A DNA stretch of 64,000 nucleotides from Aquamicrobium sp. (GTDB taxonomy: Bacteria; Pseudomonadota; Alphaproteobacteria; Rhizobiales; Rhizobiaceae): the NCBI RefSeq assembly GCF_023954335.1, contig NZ_JAMLIE010000002.1, positions 744,001 to 808,000 of the forward strand. Direction: 5' to 3'. The notes below the pieces were generated by a model. The model ran no database searches. It worked only from the letters and a program-made list of their open reading frames with translations, and was not told the DNA's origin. Shown piece after piece: positions 57,076 through 64,000 of the stretch. Each line of letters opens with the position of its first letter. Within the stretch, counting starts at the first letter, position 1. The translations under genes were made by a program, and so were the position numbers.

Positions 57076-57501
57076 ATGGACATCATCATCTATCACAATC
57101 CCGATTGCGGCACTTCGCGCAATACGCTGGCGATGATCCGCAACGCGGGCGTTGAGCCGCATGTCATCGAATATCTGAAGACGCCCCCATCTCGGGACAT
57201 GCTGACTCAGCTTATCGCGCGCATGGGCATATCGGTGCGAGAACTGCTGCGCGAGAAAGGCACGCCCTATGCCGACCTGGGACTTGGCGACCCGGCGCTA
57301 AGCGACGCGCAATTGCTCGACGCGATGATGGTGCATCCCATCCTGATCAACCGGCCCATCGTCGTCAGCCCGAAGGGCGTGAGGCTCTGCCGGCCGTCCG
57401 AGGAAGTGCTCGACCTGTTGCCGCCGCAGCGCGGCGAGTTCGTCAAGGAAGACGGCGAGCGCGTGATCGACGAACACGGCCGGCGCGTGGCCACGGCCTA
57501 A
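57076..57501 (+). CDS. arsC: Arsenate reductase, glutaredoxin-coupled type
   Basis: 141 residues. IIYHNPDCGTSRNTLAMIRNAGV with catalytic Cys11 and conserved Arg14, then HPILINRPIVVSPKGVRLCRPSEEVLDLL with Arg residues that hold arsenate. This is the Escherichia coli plasmid R773 ArsC fold, unrelated to the preceding enzyme. ATG 57076 is preferred over GTG 57064 because AGGCAGG stands at the right distance. Confidence 0.92.
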   Translation: MDIIIYHNPDCGTSRNTLAMIRNAGVEPHVIEYLKTPPSRDMLTQLIARMGISVRELLREKGTPYADLGLGDPALSDAQLLDAMMVHPILINRPIVVSPKGVRLCRPSEEVLDLLPPQRGEFVKEDGERVIDEHGRRVATA

Positions 57502-57510
57502 GGGAATTAC

Positions 57511-58566
57511 ATGTCCACATTTGAACGCTACCTCACCCTCTGGGTGGCCCTTTGCATTGTCGTCGGCATCGCGCTCGGTCATTTTCTACCGGGCGCATTT
57601 CAGGCCATCGGTGCGATGGAAATTGCCAAGGTCAACCTGCCGGTGGCGGTGCTGATCTGGCTGATGGTCATCCCCATGCTGCTCAAGATCGACTTCGCGG
57701 CTCTGGGCGAGGTCGGGCGGCACTGGCGCGGCATCGGCGTGACGCTGTTCATCAACTGGGCAGTAAAACCGTTCTCGATGGCGCTGCTGGGCTGGCTGTT
57801 CATCGGCTGGCTGTTCCGGCCTTATCTGCCAGCGGATCAGATCGACAGCTATATTGCCGGCCTCATCATACTAGCCGCAGCACCTTGCACGGCCATGGTG
57901 TTCGTTTGGTCCAACCTGACCAAGGGCGAGCCGCATTTCACCTTGAGCCAGGTCGCCCTCAACGACGCCATCATGGTTGTCGCCTTCGCGCCGATTGTCG
58001 GACTGCTGCTAGGCCTGTCGGCCATCACGGTGCCATGGGGCACACTGGTCCTGTCGGTCGTGCTCTATATCGTCATCCCCGTCATCATCGCTCAGATCGT
58101 CCGTCGCCGGATTTTGACGAACGGTGGACAGGCTGCACTCGACAGGCTGCTTGCAAAACTTGGTCCGGCCTCTCTCGTTGCCCTACTGACGACGCTGGTG
58201 CTGTTGTTCGGCTTTCAGGGCGAACAGATCATCGCCCAGCCTGCGATTATCGGCCTGCTGGCCGTGCCGATCCTCATTCAGGTCTATTTCAACTCCGGTC
58301 TTGCCTATCTGCTCAACCGGATGGCCGGCGAGCAGCATTGCTTGGCTGGACCTTCGGCACTGATAGGGGCGTCGAATTTCTTCGAACTGGCGGTTGCTGC
58401 CGCCATCAGCCTGTTCGGCTTCCACTCTGGCGCGGCGCTCGCCACGGTCGTCGGCGTGCTGATTGAAGTGCCGGTGATGCTCTCGGTTGTCTGGATCGTG
58501 AACCGCTCCAAAGGCTGGTATGAGCGCGGCGGCAAGGTATCGACGTTGACGGAAGCGCAGCGCTGA
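57511..58566 (+). CDS. ACR3-family arsenite efflux transporter
   Basis: 351 residues, about ten membrane helices. Key segment: LIILAAAPCTAMVFVWSNLTKGEPHFTLSQVALND with the conserved Cys of helix 4, and LIGASNFFELAVAAAISLFG near helix 9. It exports arsenite using the proton motive force. Start 9 bases after arsC; the stop overlaps arsH by one base. Confidence 0.93.
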   Translation: MSTFERYLTLWVALCIVVGIALGHFLPGAFQAIGAMEIAKVNLPVAVLIWLMVIPMLLKIDFAALGEVGRHWRGIGVTLFINWAVKPFSMALLGWLFIGWLFRPYLPADQIDSYIAGLIILAAAPCTAMVFVWSNLTKGEPHFTLSQVALNDAIMVVAFAPIVGLLLGLSAITVPWGTLVLSVVLYIVIPVIIAQIVRRRILTNGGQAALDRLLAKLGPASLVALLTTLVLLFGFQGEQIIAQPAIIGLLAVPILIQVYFNSGLAYLLNRMAGEQHCLAGPSALIGASNFFELAVAAAISLFGFHSGAALATVVGVLIEVPVMLSVVWIVNRSKGWYERGGKVSTLTEAQR

Positions 58567-59282
58567 TGCCGGATGAACTTCCCAATCTCGATACCGCCTG
58601 CGTTGATGTTCCGAACATCGGCCGATTGCGCGCAACAATGCCGTCTACCCATCCGCCACGCATCTTGCTGCTTTACGGCTCGCTTCGCGAGCGGTCCTAC
58701 AGCCGCTTCCTGACATTCGAGGCCGAGCGTCTGCTGAGACATTTCGGGGCGGAAACACGCATCTTCGATGCACACGGCCTGCCTTTGCCGGATGGAACCG
58801 ACGTCAATCATCCCAAGGTGCAGGAACTGCGCGACCTCTCGCTCTGGTCGGAGGGACAGGTATGGACCAGCCCGGAGCGTCACGGTGCGATGAGCGCGGT
58901 GATGAAGGCGCAGATCGACTGGATTCCGCTATCGGTCGGCGCGGTAAGGCCGACGCAGGGCCGCACACTTGCCGTCATGCAGGTCTCCGGCGGCTCGCAG
59001 AGCTTCAACGCCGTCAACCAGATGCGCGTACTCGGCCGCTGGATGCGCATGGTGACCATCCCTAACCAGTCGTCCGTCGCCAAAGCATATCAGGAGTTCG
59101 ATGAAGCCGGCCGGATGAGACCATCGTCATATTATGATCGAGTGGTCGACGTGATGGAGGAGTTGGTAAAGTTCACGCTGCTAACGCGCGATGTCTCACC
59201 CTACCTGACCGACCGCTATTCCGAACGCAAGGAGAGTGGCGAGGCTCTGATGCGGCGGGTCAATCTGACAGCCGCAACCTGA
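58566..59282 (+). CDS. arsH: ArsH, NADPH-dependent FMN oxidoreductase
   Basis: 238 residues. Flavodoxin-like: ILLLYGSLRERSYSRFLTFEAERLL (FMN phosphate loop GSLRERS), DGTDVNHPKVQELRDLSLWSEGQVWTSPERHGAMSAVMKAQIDWIPL and VMQVSGGSQSFNAVNQMRVLGRWMRM. ArsH oxidises trivalent organoarsenicals. Normal length for the family; coupled to the acr3 gene. Confidence 0.93.
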   Translation: MPDELPNLDTACVDVPNIGRLRATMPSTHPPRILLLYGSLRERSYSRFLTFEAERLLRHFGAETRIFDAHGLPLPDGTDVNHPKVQELRDLSLWSEGQVWTSPERHGAMSAVMKAQIDWIPLSVGAVRPTQGRTLAVMQVSGGSQSFNAVNQMRVLGRWMRMVTIPNQSSVAKAYQEFDEAGRMRPSSYYDRVVDVMEELVKFTLLTRDVSPYLTDRYSERKESGEALMRRVNLTAAT

Positions 59283-59346
59283 ATCTTCTAATCCGCGCCG
59301 ATCGAACATCATCGCTCGTGAGAAACCAACCAACGAGGTCTCCTGA

Positions 59347-60546
59347 ATGGATCACAGCCCGCCACAGTCACAGGCAAGCGTTTCCGAGGTATTCCGCGTC
59401 TTCCTGAAGCTGGGGCTCACCTCCTTCGGCGGACCGATTGCGCATCTGGGCTATTTCCGCGACGAGCTGGTGACGCGCAGAAAATGGCTGAGCGAAAGCG
59501 CCTATGCCGATCTGGTGGCGCTATGCCAGTTCCTGCCCGGTCCGGCCTCAAGCCAGGTTGGCTTTGCGCTTGGTTTGACGCGAGCGGGATGGCTCGGCGC
59601 GCTTGCAGCATTCCTTGCCTTCACCCTCCCATCGGCATTGATCCTTCTCGCGCTCGCTATGACAGCTACGCGGCTGGAAGGCCCGCTTGCGCTCGGCGTC
59701 CTGCATGGTCTTAAGATCGTCGCCGTCGCCATAGTTGCGCAGGCCGTATGGGGCATGGCGAAAAACCTCTGCCCCGACAAGGAGCGCGCCACGATCGCGG
59801 TCGTAGCCGTGCTTCTGCTTGCCTGGGCGCCAGGCGCCATCGGAATGATGGCGGCCATACTGCTGGGCGCATTGGCCGGGCTGGCTCTTGGCAAAGGACA
59901 GGTCACGATTGGCGAGCATCTGCCTGTGCCGGTTTCGCGGACAGCCGGACTGACGGCCTTTGCGCTGTTCGCTGTCTTGCTGATCGGTCTCCCGCTCCTC
60001 GCCGGACAGGCTCAGGGGTGGGCGCTTGCGGACAGCTTTTATCGTGCTGGCTCGCTTGTCTTTGGTGGCGGACATGTCGTCTTGCCGCTGTTGCAGGCAG
60101 AAACGGTCGCGTCGGGTTGGGTGTCCGAAGATGCGTTCCTCGCGGGCTATGGCGCGGCGCAGGCAGTGCCGGGGCCACTGTTCACCTTCGCGGCCTGGAT
60201 CGGGGCGGTCATGGGACCGCAGCCGAACGGCGTAGCCGGTGCCGCAATCGCTCTTGCCGCACTTTTCCTGCCGGGCTTCCTGATCCTGATCGGGGCGCTG
60301 CCCTTCTGGGATCAGTTGCGCCGCACAACATGGGCGCAGTCGGCCATGCAAGGCGCCAATGCCGCCGTCGTCGGAATCCTCGGCGCAGCGCTTTATTCGC
60401 CTGTCTTCACCAGCGTGATCGGCAGCATGCCGGACTTCGCACTGGCCTTGATTTGTTTCGTGGCGCTGATCGCCTGGAAAGCTCCGCCATGGGTTGTCGT
60501 ATTGTTGGCGGCCGTGGGCGGAGTTGCCCTTGGCTTGGTGACGTAA
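59347..60546 (+). CDS. chrA: Chromate efflux transporter ChrA
   Basis: 399 residues, two homologous halves: VFLKLGLTSFGGPIAHLGYFRDELVTRRKWLSESAYADLVALCQFLPGPASSQVGFALG and SFYRAGSLVFGGGHVVLPLLQAETVASGWVSEDAFLAGYGAAQAVPGPLFTFAAWIG. Both halves carry the ChrA FGGP/FGGG and PGP motifs. It pumps chromate out of the cell. No chrB regulator is present; it probably depends on the ars promoter, 64 bp after arsH. Confidence 0.92.
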   Translation: MDHSPPQSQASVSEVFRVFLKLGLTSFGGPIAHLGYFRDELVTRRKWLSESAYADLVALCQFLPGPASSQVGFALGLTRAGWLGALAAFLAFTLPSALILLALAMTATRLEGPLALGVLHGLKIVAVAIVAQAVWGMAKNLCPDKERATIAVVAVLLLAWAPGAIGMMAAILLGALAGLALGKGQVTIGEHLPVPVSRTAGLTAFALFAVLLIGLPLLAGQAQGWALADSFYRAGSLVFGGGHVVLPLLQAETVASGWVSEDAFLAGYGAAQAVPGPLFTFAAWIGAVMGPQPNGVAGAAIALAALFLPGFLILIGALPFWDQLRRTTWAQSAMQGANAAVVGILGAALYSPVFTSVIGSMPDFALALICFVALIAWKAPPWVVVLLAAVGGVALGLVT

Positions 60547-60890
60547 GGCGGTTTCGAAAAACTATCGGGCTCACTCTGTCAAACCCAAGGTAGCACGAAG
60601 CTGAATTGAGTCGCGCCGCGCCACCGCTAGAGGGCGAGATCCAAGCCCAGCGACATCAGAGCGAGTTTCTGCACAGCCTGGGGGGTTTCCCCCGCAGAAG
60701 GGGGTGCGTCGGCAACGAAGTGCCGACCAGGGGGAAGACTTTCCCCCCCGTTCCCTCCCGCCGCCGATCCGTGTTTCCGCCGACCCGCATCTCCGGCAAG
60801 CCCCCCCATGCGGCCCCGCGCATCCGTCTCCGTTCCGGCCCTAACCGGCGTCCCTCGAAACGGAACCCTAACCGCGTTAGACTGGCGGTC
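60547..60890. other. Right junction of the resistance cassette, no intact gene
   Basis: Holds the right 18-bp repeat (60663-60680) and, on the minus strand, a short frame ending LALMSLGLDLAL that resembles a transposase C-terminus. Two C/G hairpins follow (GGGGG/CCCCC near 60680-60693 and GTCGGC/GCCGAC near 60710-60726). CGTTAGACT just upstream of 60891 could be the -10 of the SRAP remnant. Confidence 0.45.
60663..60680 (-). repeat. 18-bp inverted repeat, right copy
   Basis: GAGTTTCTGCACAGCCTG, exact reverse complement of 54480-54497. Confidence 0.7.
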
Positions 60891-61115
60891 ATGTGCAACG
60901 CTTACGAACAGCATGTGAAGTGGCAAGACTATGTGCGGATGATGCAGGCGCTTGAGCTTGGCATCCCCACGCAGCAATCCGAGCTCGACCTGCCGGAAGC
61001 CGACGAGATCCGCATCAACCAGATGGGTCCGGTGATGCGGGCGACGGCGAACGACAATGAGATCGAGCTGGCCCCGATGAATTTTGGGTTTCCTTCCGAG
61101 CAACCGAAGCGTGGT
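60891..61115 (+). pseudogene. Truncated SOS response-associated peptidase (SRAP/YedK) gene
   Basis: 75 codons match the N-terminus of the SRAP/HMCES family: MCNAYEQHVKWQDYVRMMQA with catalytic Cys2, then ADEIRINQMGPVMRA and APMNFGFPSEQPKRG. Family members have over 200 residues. After about 61115 the frame continues to 61289 through sequence that belongs to the next gene in another frame, so most of the gene was deleted. It should lack function in abasic-site crosslinking. Confidence 0.75.
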
Positions 61116-61143
61116 ATGCGTCCGCTGGAGGAGGGGCGGGGCG

Positions 61144-61533
61144 ATGAACAGCCATATCATCGTTCAGATCATGCTCTGCGCGCTCGCCTGCGAGCCGGCG
61201 GAAATCCGCGTCTGGGACGGGGATTCGCTGCGGCTCGGGATGACACACCAAGCCGAGGCCGTGAGGATCTTCAACATCGACGCGCCTGAGATCGAGGGAG
61301 GCTGCACGGAAGAGCGCGCGCTCGCCCAACGTGCGAAGGCGCGGCTTGCCGAGTTGCTCGATGGCGGCCGGATCGAAATTCTTCGCCAGGGCGCCGACCG
61401 CTACGGCCGCACGCTGGCGGCGGTTCGCGTCGACGGCGTGGATGTGGGCGACCAGCTCGTCCGCGAGGGGTTGGCGCGGACCTGGGCCGGGCGTCGTGAG
61501 CCGTGGTGCGGCGGCGACGGCTCCATTCTCTAG
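61144..61533 (+). CDS. Thermonuclease (SNase) family protein
   Basis: 129 residues from ATG 61144 with GGAGGAGGGG upstream. SNase fold: IRVWDGDSLRLGMTHQAEAVRIFNIDAPEIEGGCTEERALAQRAKARLAELLDG, then ILRQGADRYGRTLAAVRVDGVDVGDQLVREGLARTWAG. Catalytic Arg and Glu equivalents (R in VRIFNIDAPE, E in CTEERA, R in DRYGR) are present. The N-terminus may be a weak signal peptide. Its upstream region is the deleted SRAP gene. Confidence 0.88.
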   Translation: MNSHIIVQIMLCALACEPAEIRVWDGDSLRLGMTHQAEAVRIFNIDAPEIEGGCTEERALAQRAKARLAELLDGGRIEILRQGADRYGRTLAAVRVDGVDVGDQLVREGLARTWAGRREPWCGGDGSIL

Positions 61534-61578
61534 GAAGACCCGACGACCCTGGCGTTAGGCCGGGCTGGAGAACCGGGC

Positions 61579-61584
61579 TATACT
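61579..61584 (+). promoter_or_regulatory. -10 element of the 61629 gene
   Basis: TATACT about 45 bp before the ATG at 61629; a weak TTAGGC stands 18 bases upstream. Confidence 0.35.
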
Positions 61585-61628
61585 GGCGCGCGGAACCGTG
61601 CGCAGTTCGACCGGGAGGGGCAGCGAGA

Positions 61629-62630
61629 ATGGGGATCGAGGGCCGATTGACTATCGCGCTGCGGCTTGCCGCGCTGGCGTGCTGCCTTCCGACGACGGCC
61701 ACGGCCGAAGAGAACCTCGGATGGCATGGCGACAAATGGGAGCGCGGCGCATCGCTGTTCTACGGCGTCCCGCAGACCGACCACGCACCCCTTTCCTTTG
61801 CCTGCCCGGAGGGTGGCAGCGAGCTTGTCTTCACCTTCGCCTTCGCGCCGATCAACGCGGTCGATGGCGTAAAGGTCGAAGTGCTGCTCGAAGCCGGCGA
61901 CATTTCCGTGCCGATCGCCACGACCGGCGCCCGGATCGAGATGGACGACAGCTTCATCCTCGAAGGCCGGACGCCGCTCGATGCCCGGCTTATCGACCTC
62001 CTCGGTTCGGACGGCATGCTATCCGTCTTCGTTGAGGACGGTGCCGAGGAATATCCGCTCGACGGCGCGCGCGAGGCGGCGGCGGCTTTGATCGAAACCT
62101 GCACCGATAAGGCGGCGCGAGCGGTGACACCTGAAACCGCGCAATGCGACCTTGCCGCGTGGGTGATGAAGGGCGCGCCGCCCGATCTGGCGGTACGCGC
62201 GGGGCCGGGGCCGGACTATAAGGCGATTGCCACCGTGCCGCGGCCCTATACCGATGGCGAGGAGATCTATTTCCCCGAAATGGCGATCACTGGCTCCCGC
62301 GACGGCTGGTTCCGAATTTCCCGGATCACCACCGAACTCTACGGTGGCTGGCCCACGGACCCGATCGTCACCTTCTCCGGGGAAGGATGGCTGCCCGGCA
62401 ACGTGCTGCGGACGTGGATCGAGTCGCTGCACCTGTTGGAAAGGCCCTCCCACGATGCCCCGATCGCCTATACCGTGGGGACGGCAAGCGGAATATCCGA
62501 CGGCTTCCGCATCGAGACTTTCCATGCCTGTGACGGTCCATGGGTCGAGGTCGAGGGAAGCTATCGCGGTGAGAAGGCGCGAGGCTGGGCAATGGACATC
62601 TGCGCGAGCCAGGTGACGACATGCCCGTAG
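61629..62630 (+). CDS. Secreted protein with SH3-like segment, uncharacterised
   Basis: 333 residues. A signal peptide (LAALACCLPTTATAEE) is followed by a beta-rich domain (LSFACPEGGSELVFTFAFAPINA) and a bacterial SH3-like part (DLAVRAGPGPDYKAIATVPRPY, GWFRISRITTE, GEGWLPGNVL). Periplasmic location inferred. ATG 61629 has a GGGAGGGGCAGCG stretch upstream; the longer open frame to 61503 overlaps the SNase gene. The stop overlaps the next gene by 10 bp. Confidence 0.75.
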   Translation: MGIEGRLTIALRLAALACCLPTTATAEENLGWHGDKWERGASLFYGVPQTDHAPLSFACPEGGSELVFTFAFAPINAVDGVKVEVLLEAGDISVPIATTGARIEMDDSFILEGRTPLDARLIDLLGSDGMLSVFVEDGAEEYPLDGAREAAAALIETCTDKAARAVTPETAQCDLAAWVMKGAPPDLAVRAGPGPDYKAIATVPRPYTDGEEIYFPEMAITGSRDGWFRISRITTELYGGWPTDPIVTFSGEGWLPGNVLRTWIESLHLLERPSHDAPIAYTVGTASGISDGFRIETFHACDGPWVEVEGSYRGEKARGWAMDICASQVTTCP

Positions 62631-63514
62631 GCCGAGCCGCTTCGACCATCGCTCTGTCGCGCATGGCGCTAGTCGGACTGGCGATTTGCTGGATACCCGT
62701 CGAGCGCGCCTACGCCGAGCCGGTCTTGCATCCCGACCTCACGGATCTCGTCGGCGGCGGCGAGGACGTGACCTTTGCCGACCTCGTTCGCCTCGTCGTG
62801 CCGGGGACCGCGGGCAACGAGACGATCGACGTCAGGGACATCGGCAGCACGGAGGTCGAGGATATCGAACCGGCGTCGGCGGCCGCTCCACGGCTTTCGG
62901 CCGTGCCGGTTCGCTCCGGCGGGCTGGACCGGATGGCCGTGCTGCTGAATTTCGGCAGCGGAAGGGATGTGGTCGGCCTTGCCATTCTCGCCCTCTTCGA
63001 CGTGTCAGGCGAGCCAAGGCTTCTCGACGCCGCCAATGTCGCCAGTGGCGACGGGACCTCCTTCCTCGATCCCGCCCGGCTGCCGGTCGGTATCGGCGAC
63101 GATCTGCTGGCGATCCAAAGCACGCATTGGAACTCCAGTCAGGGCTATACGACCGTGCCGCTGGTTCTCGTGCGCAACGACCGGCTCGAACTGGTCGATT
63201 CGATCTTCGCGTTCGACGAAAACCTCTGCGCCTTCGAGCGAGCGCAGCAGCCCGAACTGCGGCGCGAGGCAGGCGAGCCGTTCTCGGACATCGTGGCGAG
63301 CGTGACCGAGCGGACGACGCTCTCGGGGGAGGACTGCGGCAACGGCGCGGTTCCCGAAGCCGGCACGCGCACGATCACCGTGCGCTACCAATGGGATGCT
63401 GGCGCGCAACGCTATGTTCCCGATTCCGACGCCTTCGACGTGCTGGCGCGCGAGAGCGAGGGGCGTTTCTCACGACGCCATGCCGTTCGCCCGGCGACGA
63501 CGCTCTTGAAATGA
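62621..63514 (+). CDS. Secreted protein, uncharacterised
   Basis: 297 residues. Signal peptide MALVGLAICWIPVERAYA, then DVTFADLVRLVVPGTAG, MAVLLNFGSGRDVVGLAILALFD, IGDDLLAIQSTHWNSSQGYTTVPLVLVRNDRLELVDSIFAFDENLCAF and TITVRYQWDAGAQRYVPDSDAFD. No known domain. Overlaps the preceding gene by 10 bp, so the two secreted proteins may act together. Confidence 0.75.
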   Translation: MPVGRAASTIALSRMALVGLAICWIPVERAYAEPVLHPDLTDLVGGGEDVTFADLVRLVVPGTAGNETIDVRDIGSTEVEDIEPASAAAPRLSAVPVRSGGLDRMAVLLNFGSGRDVVGLAILALFDVSGEPRLLDAANVASGDGTSFLDPARLPVGIGDDLLAIQSTHWNSSQGYTTVPLVLVRNDRLELVDSIFAFDENLCAFERAQQPELRREAGEPFSDIVASVTERTTLSGEDCGNGAVPEAGTRTITVRYQWDAGAQRYVPDSDAFDVLARESEGRFSRRHAVRPATTLLK

Positions 63515-63552
63515 CCGGCCAATGGCCGTACATTTCGGCAAGGAGTATGACC

Positions 63553-63855
63553 ATGGCGACATCTGCATTGAACACCCCGCGCAGCCGCGCCCGTGCCGAG
63601 CGGCTGGAGACTCGCATGACGGCCGAGCAAAAGCGCTTGGTCGAGCACGCTGCCGCGCTTCAGGGTCGGACCGTGACCGATTTCGTTCTGACCAGCGTGC
63701 AGGAAGCGGCGCGCCGCGCCATCGAGGAGCATCAGAGGCTCGATCTGAGCCTGCGCGACAGCGAGGCGTTCGTGGAAGCCCTGACCAATCCGCAGCCGGT
63801 GAACGACCGCCTGCGCGACACCGTGCGCCGATACCGGCAGGCAACCGGCGCCTGA
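63553..63855 (+). CDS. DUF1778 antitoxin (TacA-like)
   Basis: 100 residues. RLETRMTAEQKRLVEHAAALQGRTVTDFVLTSVQEAARRAIEEHQ is a ribbon-helix-helix DUF1778 domain, and the C-terminal LRDTVRRYRQATGA is the toxin-binding tail. It pairs with a GNAT toxin starting 3 bases after its stop. AGGAG stands upstream; ATG 63547 is an alternative. Confidence 0.9.
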   Translation: MATSALNTPRSRARAERLETRMTAEQKRLVEHAAALQGRTVTDFVLTSVQEAARRAIEEHQRLDLSLRDSEAFVEALTNPQPVNDRLRDTVRRYRQATGA

Positions 63856-63858
63856 CCT

Positions 63859-64000
63859 GTGGCGGGGAAGGATTGGGGCAATCTGCGGGTCGAGCTGCTC
63901 GGCCAGCAGCATGACCGCGCCGCTTTCGAGAGCGGCGTCGAGCCGCTGGATCGGTATTTCCGCACCCAGGCCGGGCAGGATGCCCGCAAGCACATGGCGG
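63859..64000 (+). CDS. GNAT-family toxin (TacT-like), cut by the window end
   Basis: GTG at 63859; first 47 codons visible: VELLGQQHDRAAFESGVEPLDRYFRTQAGQDARKH-type start (LDRYFRTQAGQDARK) typical of GNAT toxins that acetylate aminoacyl-tRNA. Directly follows the DUF1778 antitoxin. Confidence 0.85.
   Translation, partial: MAGKDWGNLRVELLGQQHDRAAFESGVEPLDRYFRTQAGQDARKHMA

Larger units (their letters stand above)
54480..60680. mobile_element. Arsenic/chromate resistance cassette with IS1182-type element, flanked by 18-bp inverted repeats
   Basis: The segment carries one transposase gene and arsR-arsC-arsC-acr3-arsH-chrA, all plus strand except the transposase. It sits directly upstream of the ardC leader and is bounded by the exact 18-bp inverted repeat (54480-54497 and 60663-60680). 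The right copy is joined to a short stretch that reads like a transposase C-terminus (LALMSLGLDLAL) on the minus strand. This looks like accessory DNA inserted into the conjugative backbone. Exact ends and target duplications were not established. Confidence 0.55.

Noticed and set aside
60606..61289. 227-codon open frame spanning the cassette junction, SRAP start and part of the SNase gene
   Set aside because: Only codons from 60891 to about 61115 match a family; the rest is junction sequence and another gene in the wrong frame.

Overview
The window looks like a GC-rich alphaproteobacterial genome (Rhizobiales or Sphingomonadales type). It is dominated by one conjugative element with a Trb-type (P-type) type IV secretion system, of the kind seen in Tn4371-like integrative elements and related plasmids. 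Support comes from the collinear trbB-C-D-E-J-K-L-F-G-I block, its usual companions (DUF2274, CopG, TraG, a DUF3363-type relaxase, lytic transglycosylase, DUF736, TraF-like peptidase, DUF2840, ParA, RepA, DUF2285) and an IalB-family protein. No integrase and no tRNA gene were seen, so integrated element and plasmid cannot be told apart here.

Layout. 1-7.0 kb (plus strand): a 5'-truncated giant autotransporter, an IalB-family protein and a LysR regulator. 7.0-16.7 kb (minus): the trb mating-pore operon. 17.0-18.2 kb: a TumE/TumA-like toxin-antitoxin pair and a CopG-type protein. 18.2-22.0 kb: coupling protein and relaxase, followed by a hairpin-rich candidate oriT. 22.3-27.6 kb: one overlapping operon (HTH, repA, parA, DNA methyltransferase, RHH protein, DUF2840, traF, DUF736, transglycosylase); the 3' end of repA carries iteron-like repeats, DnaA boxes and an AT-rich stretch. 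27.7-30.6 kb: DUF2285/DUF6499 proteins, an XRE regulator and ssb. 31.3-34.7 kb: four small unknown genes, each followed by the same hairpin-rich element. 34.9-41.5 kb: DUF2493, Toprim and a 1449-residue methyltransferase/strawberry-notch helicase. 41.8-54.4 kb: a GGDEF enzyme, many small unknown proteins, ArdB/KlcA antirestriction protein, a large ParB-like protein, a single-domain response regulator and ArdC. 54.5-60.7 kb: an IS1182-type transposase and an arsenic/chromate resistance cassette, bounded by an 18-bp inverted repeat. 60.9-64 kb: a truncated SRAP gene, a thermonuclease, two secreted unknowns and a DUF1778/GNAT toxin-antitoxin pair cut by the window edge.

How the parts may work together. 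Relaxase and coupling protein feed DNA to the Trb channel. RepA/ParA/ParB would keep a circular form replicating and segregating. The 30-54 kb part resembles a leading region, with ssb, ArdB, ArdC, a DarB-like protein and many unknown genes likely concerned with establishment and evasion of host defence. The most unusual feature is the density of repeated, structured non-coding elements: a palindrome shared by three regulatory genes, a five-member leader family before antirestriction and ParB-like genes, a hairpin family beside start codons, and a three-hairpin element after four consecutive unknown genes.
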